NCBI GenBank assembly: GCA_002403375.1
Contig: DHHQ01000011.1
Coordinates: 23,468 to 87,467 of the forward strand
Source: Thiobacillus denitrificans
GTDB taxonomy: Bacteria; Pseudomonadota; Gammaproteobacteria; Burkholderiales; Thiobacillaceae
Direction of reading: 5' to 3'
DNA length: 64,000 bases
Shown: one piece after another, positions 62,081 to 64,000 of the stretch
How positions within the stretch are numbered: the stretch's first letter is position 1
Layout: each line of letters starts with the position of its first letter
Position numbers and translations under genes: made by a program
The notes under the pieces: model-generated
What the model was told of the DNA's origin: nothing
Database searches by the model: none
Seen by the model: the letters and a program-made list of their open reading frames with translations, nothing else

Positions 62081-64000
62081 ATGGATGCAATCGCTCAAGG
62101 CCCTGTCGTTACTTTGGGGCGCCCTTGCGCTGTTTCCAGTGGCCCACGCCGAAGAATTCCTTGACCCCGAAGTCGCGTTCAAGTTCTCGGCGCGCGCGCT
62201 CGACGCCAACACGCTCGAGGCGCGCTGGCAGATCGCCGACGGCTACTACATGTATCGCGACAAGTTCAAGTTCGAGGTCGCGGGCGCGACGCTGGGCGCG
62301 CCCTCCCTGCCGGCGGGCAAGGTGAAGGAGGACGAGTATTTCGGCAAGGTCGAAACCTATCGCCAGGACGTGCGCATCGCGCTGCCGATCCAGCGCGCGA
62401 CGGACACCGCGTCGGTCACGCTGAAGGCGGTCTCGCAGGGCTGCGCCGACGCCGGCCTGTGCTACACCCCGCAGACCGAGAGCGTGACGCTGAAACTGCC
62501 GGCGCTTGCCGCGGCCGTGGCAAGCGCGCCGGCCGCTGCTGCGAGCACGGGAACGGCGCCGGTGCTGCAGGGGCTGGGCGCCCTGGGCGGCGGCGAGATG
62601 CCGAAGCTGCTGCCGCCCGACGAGGCCTTCCTCGTCGTCGCGGCGATGACCGATGCGCAGACGGTGAAGCTCGACTACACGCCGACACCCGACACGTATC
62701 TCTACCGCGACAAGCTGAGCTTCACGGTGAAGGCGCCGGCCGACGTCAGGGTCGAGAAGGTCGACCTGCCGGCGGGCGACATCAAGGACGACCCGAGCTT
62801 CGGCCGCACCGAGGTCTACCATCAGGATTTCTCGGCCGTCGTCACGCTGTCGCGGGCGCTCGCCGCCGGCGAGCAGCTCGTCCTGGCGGCCGGCTGGCAG
62901 GGCTGCAACGAGGCGGTTGGCGTCTGTTACCCGCCGACCCAGCGCGATTTCAGCTTTGGCGCAGGCGGTGGCGCAGCGATGGCCGCGGCGCCGGCCGAGC
63001 CGGCGAGCGAATCCGACACCTCGCGCATCGAGCGGGTGCTGAAGGGCGGCAGCTTCTGGGCGGTGGTCGCGACCTTCTTCGGCTTCGGCCTGCTGCTCGC
63101 GCTGACGCCGTGCGTGTTCCCGATGATCCCCATCCTCTCCGGCATCATCGCCGGCCAGAAGAAGGAGCTCACCAAGACCTCCGGCTTCCTGCTCTCGCTC
63201 GCCTACGTGCTCGGCATGGCGATCACCTACGCGCTTGCCGGTGTCGCCGCTGCGCTGTCGGGCACGCTGCTGTCGAACGCGCTGCAGAACCCGTGGGCGC
63301 TCGGCATCGGCGCCGGCGTCTTCGTGGCGCTGGCGCTGTCGATGTTCGGCTTCTTCGAGATCCAGCTACCGAGCGCGCTGCAGAGCAAGTTCTCGGATGC
63401 CTCCAACAAGATGAAGGGCGGCAACTTCGCCGGCGTCTTCGTCATGGGCGCGCTCTCCGCCGTCATCGTCGGTCCCTGCGTCGCGCCGCCGCTGGCCGCC
63501 GCGCTCGCCTTCATCGCGCAGACCGGCAACACCACGCTGGGCGGCGTCGCGCTGTTCGTGCTGGCGCTCGGCATGGGCGTTCCGCTGCTGCTGGTCGGGG
63601 TGTCGGCCGGCGCCCTGCTGCCCCGAGCCGGCGGCTGGATGAACGCGGTGAAGTACTTCTTCGGCGTGCTGATGCTGGCGATCGCGATCTACCTGATCTC
63701 GCCGATCGTCCCGGCCTGGGTCAACATGCTCCTGTGGGCGCTGCTGCTGATCGCCTCGGCGATCTACCTGCACGCGCTCGACCCGCTGCCCGCGCATGCG
63801 AGCGGCTGGTCGAAGCTGTGGAAGGGACTGGGCGTCGCGCTGCTGATCGGCGGGCTCGCGCTCATCGTCGGCATGCTGGCCGGCAGCCGCGACGTGCTGC
63901 AGCCGCTCGACGTCTTCAAGGGCGGCTCCGGCGGCAGCGCGATGGCGGCCGAGAGCAGGGGTCTGACGTTCGACAAGGTCAAGGACGTCGCCGAACTCGA
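62073..64000 (+). CDS. dsbD: Thiol:disulfide interchange protein DsbD with duplicated N-terminal domain (partial)
   Basis: The forward strand is open from the ATG at 62073 to the right edge (about 642 codons). After a signal peptide (about 1-26) there are two DsbD-alpha-like domains: residues about 28-150 (YMYRDKFKFEV, then GCADAGLCYTP) and about 185-295 (YLYRDKLSFTV, then GCNEAVGVCYPP). The membrane part follows with Cys in LTPCVFPMIP and VGPCVAPPLAAAL. The terminal thioredoxin domain lies beyond the edge. It moves electrons from the cytoplasm to periplasmic thiol proteins; normal DsbD has only one alpha domain. Confidence 0.92.
   Translation, partial: MNKWMQSLKALSLLWGALALFPVAHAEEFLDPEVAFKFSARALDANTLEARWQIADGYYMYRDKFKFEVAGATLGAPSLPAGKVKEDEYFGKVETYRQDVRIALPIQRATDTASVTLKAVSQGCADAGLCYTPQTESVTLKLPALAAAVASAPAAAASTGTAPVLQGLGALGGGEMPKLLPPDEAFLVVAAMTDAQTVKLDYTPTPDTYLYRDKLSFTVKAPADVRVEKVDLPAGDIKDDPSFGRTEVYHQDFSAVVTLSRALAAGEQLVLAAGWQGCNEAVGVCYPPTQRDFSFGAGGGAAMAAAPAEPASESDTSRIERVLKGGSFWAVVATFFGFGLLLALTPCVFPMIPILSGIIAGQKKELTKTSGFLLSLAYVLGMAITYALAGVAAALSGTLLSNALQNPWALGIGAGVFVALALSMFGFFEIQLPSALQSKFSDASNKMKGGNFAGVFVMGALSAVIVGPCVAPPLAAALAFIAQTGNTTLGGVALFVLALGMGVPLLLVGVSAGALLPRAGGWMNAVKYFFGVLMLAIAIYLISPIVPAWVNMLLWALLLIASAIYLHALDPLPAHASGWSKLWKGLGVALLIGGLALIVGMLAGSRDVLQPLDVFKGGSGGSAMAAESRGLTFDKVKDVAEL

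Overview
The window looks like a chromosomal segment of a GC-rich betaproteobacterium. The hemCDXY block, the yqgE-ruvX-pyrR-pyrB-pyrC' operon, cyanase with a CmpA/NrtA-type ABC transporter, and several SulP anion transporters beside a gamma-class carbonic anhydrase would fit a chemolithoautotroph of the Thiobacillus type. That placement is an inference; there is no rRNA or other taxonomic marker here. Coding density is very high, and most long ORFs opposite real genes are antisense shadows caused by the GC-rich codon use. I saw no tRNA, rRNA, CRISPR array, intact insertion sequence or prophage.

Region 1-13.9 kb is the most unusual part. It holds a HyfB/NuoL-like proton-translocating membrane subunit (cut by the left edge), three different SulP-STAS permeases, two small universal-stress-type proteins, a gamma carbonic anhydrase homologue, an NtrC-type sigma-54 activator and an OmpR-type two-component pair. 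Two short regulatory arrays built from TTAAC half-sites at exactly 11-bp spacing lie in front of the sigma-54 activator and of the third SulP operon. A good -24/-12 sigma-54 promoter with an upstream palindrome lies in front of the usp-SulP-SulP operon. I read this as a regulatory cascade controlling uptake of an anion. Bicarbonate is the likeliest substrate given the carbonic anhydrase, but sulfate is not excluded.

Region 13.9-24.4 kb is a mix of housekeeping and envelope genes: a thioredoxin, an orphan PIN protein, a NhaR-like LysR regulator, htpX, an AI-2E family transporter, psiE, an RsmB-type methyltransferase, then an acyl-CoA synthetase, a FadL porin, a remnant of an MscS channel gene and a fatty acid desaturase. 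Region 24.4-41 kb carries rpmB-rpmG, radC, coaBC, dut, a diguanylate cyclase, lnt, the pyr operon (with a dihydroorotase homologue that has lost its metal ligands), photolyase, fbp, a TonB-like protein, an RNase II-family enzyme and a YqiA-type esterase.

Region 40.8-48.9 kb contains two blocks around a NifA-like sigma-54 activator. One is an OsmC/acyl-CoA-dehydrogenase-like/DUF302/rubredoxin operon with its own sigma-54 promoter. The other is a cyanate-uptake and cyanase operon. Region 49-64 kb holds mpl, a hybrid histidine kinase with a NarL-type regulator, a periplasmic thioredoxin, hemC-hemD-hemX-hemY, a second DUF302 protein, a cytochrome P460-like protein divergent from an HxlR regulator with a duplicated operator, a 2Fe-2S flavin reductase, an SDR protein, fxsA, cutA and dsbD (cut by the right edge), which has a duplicated N-terminal domain.
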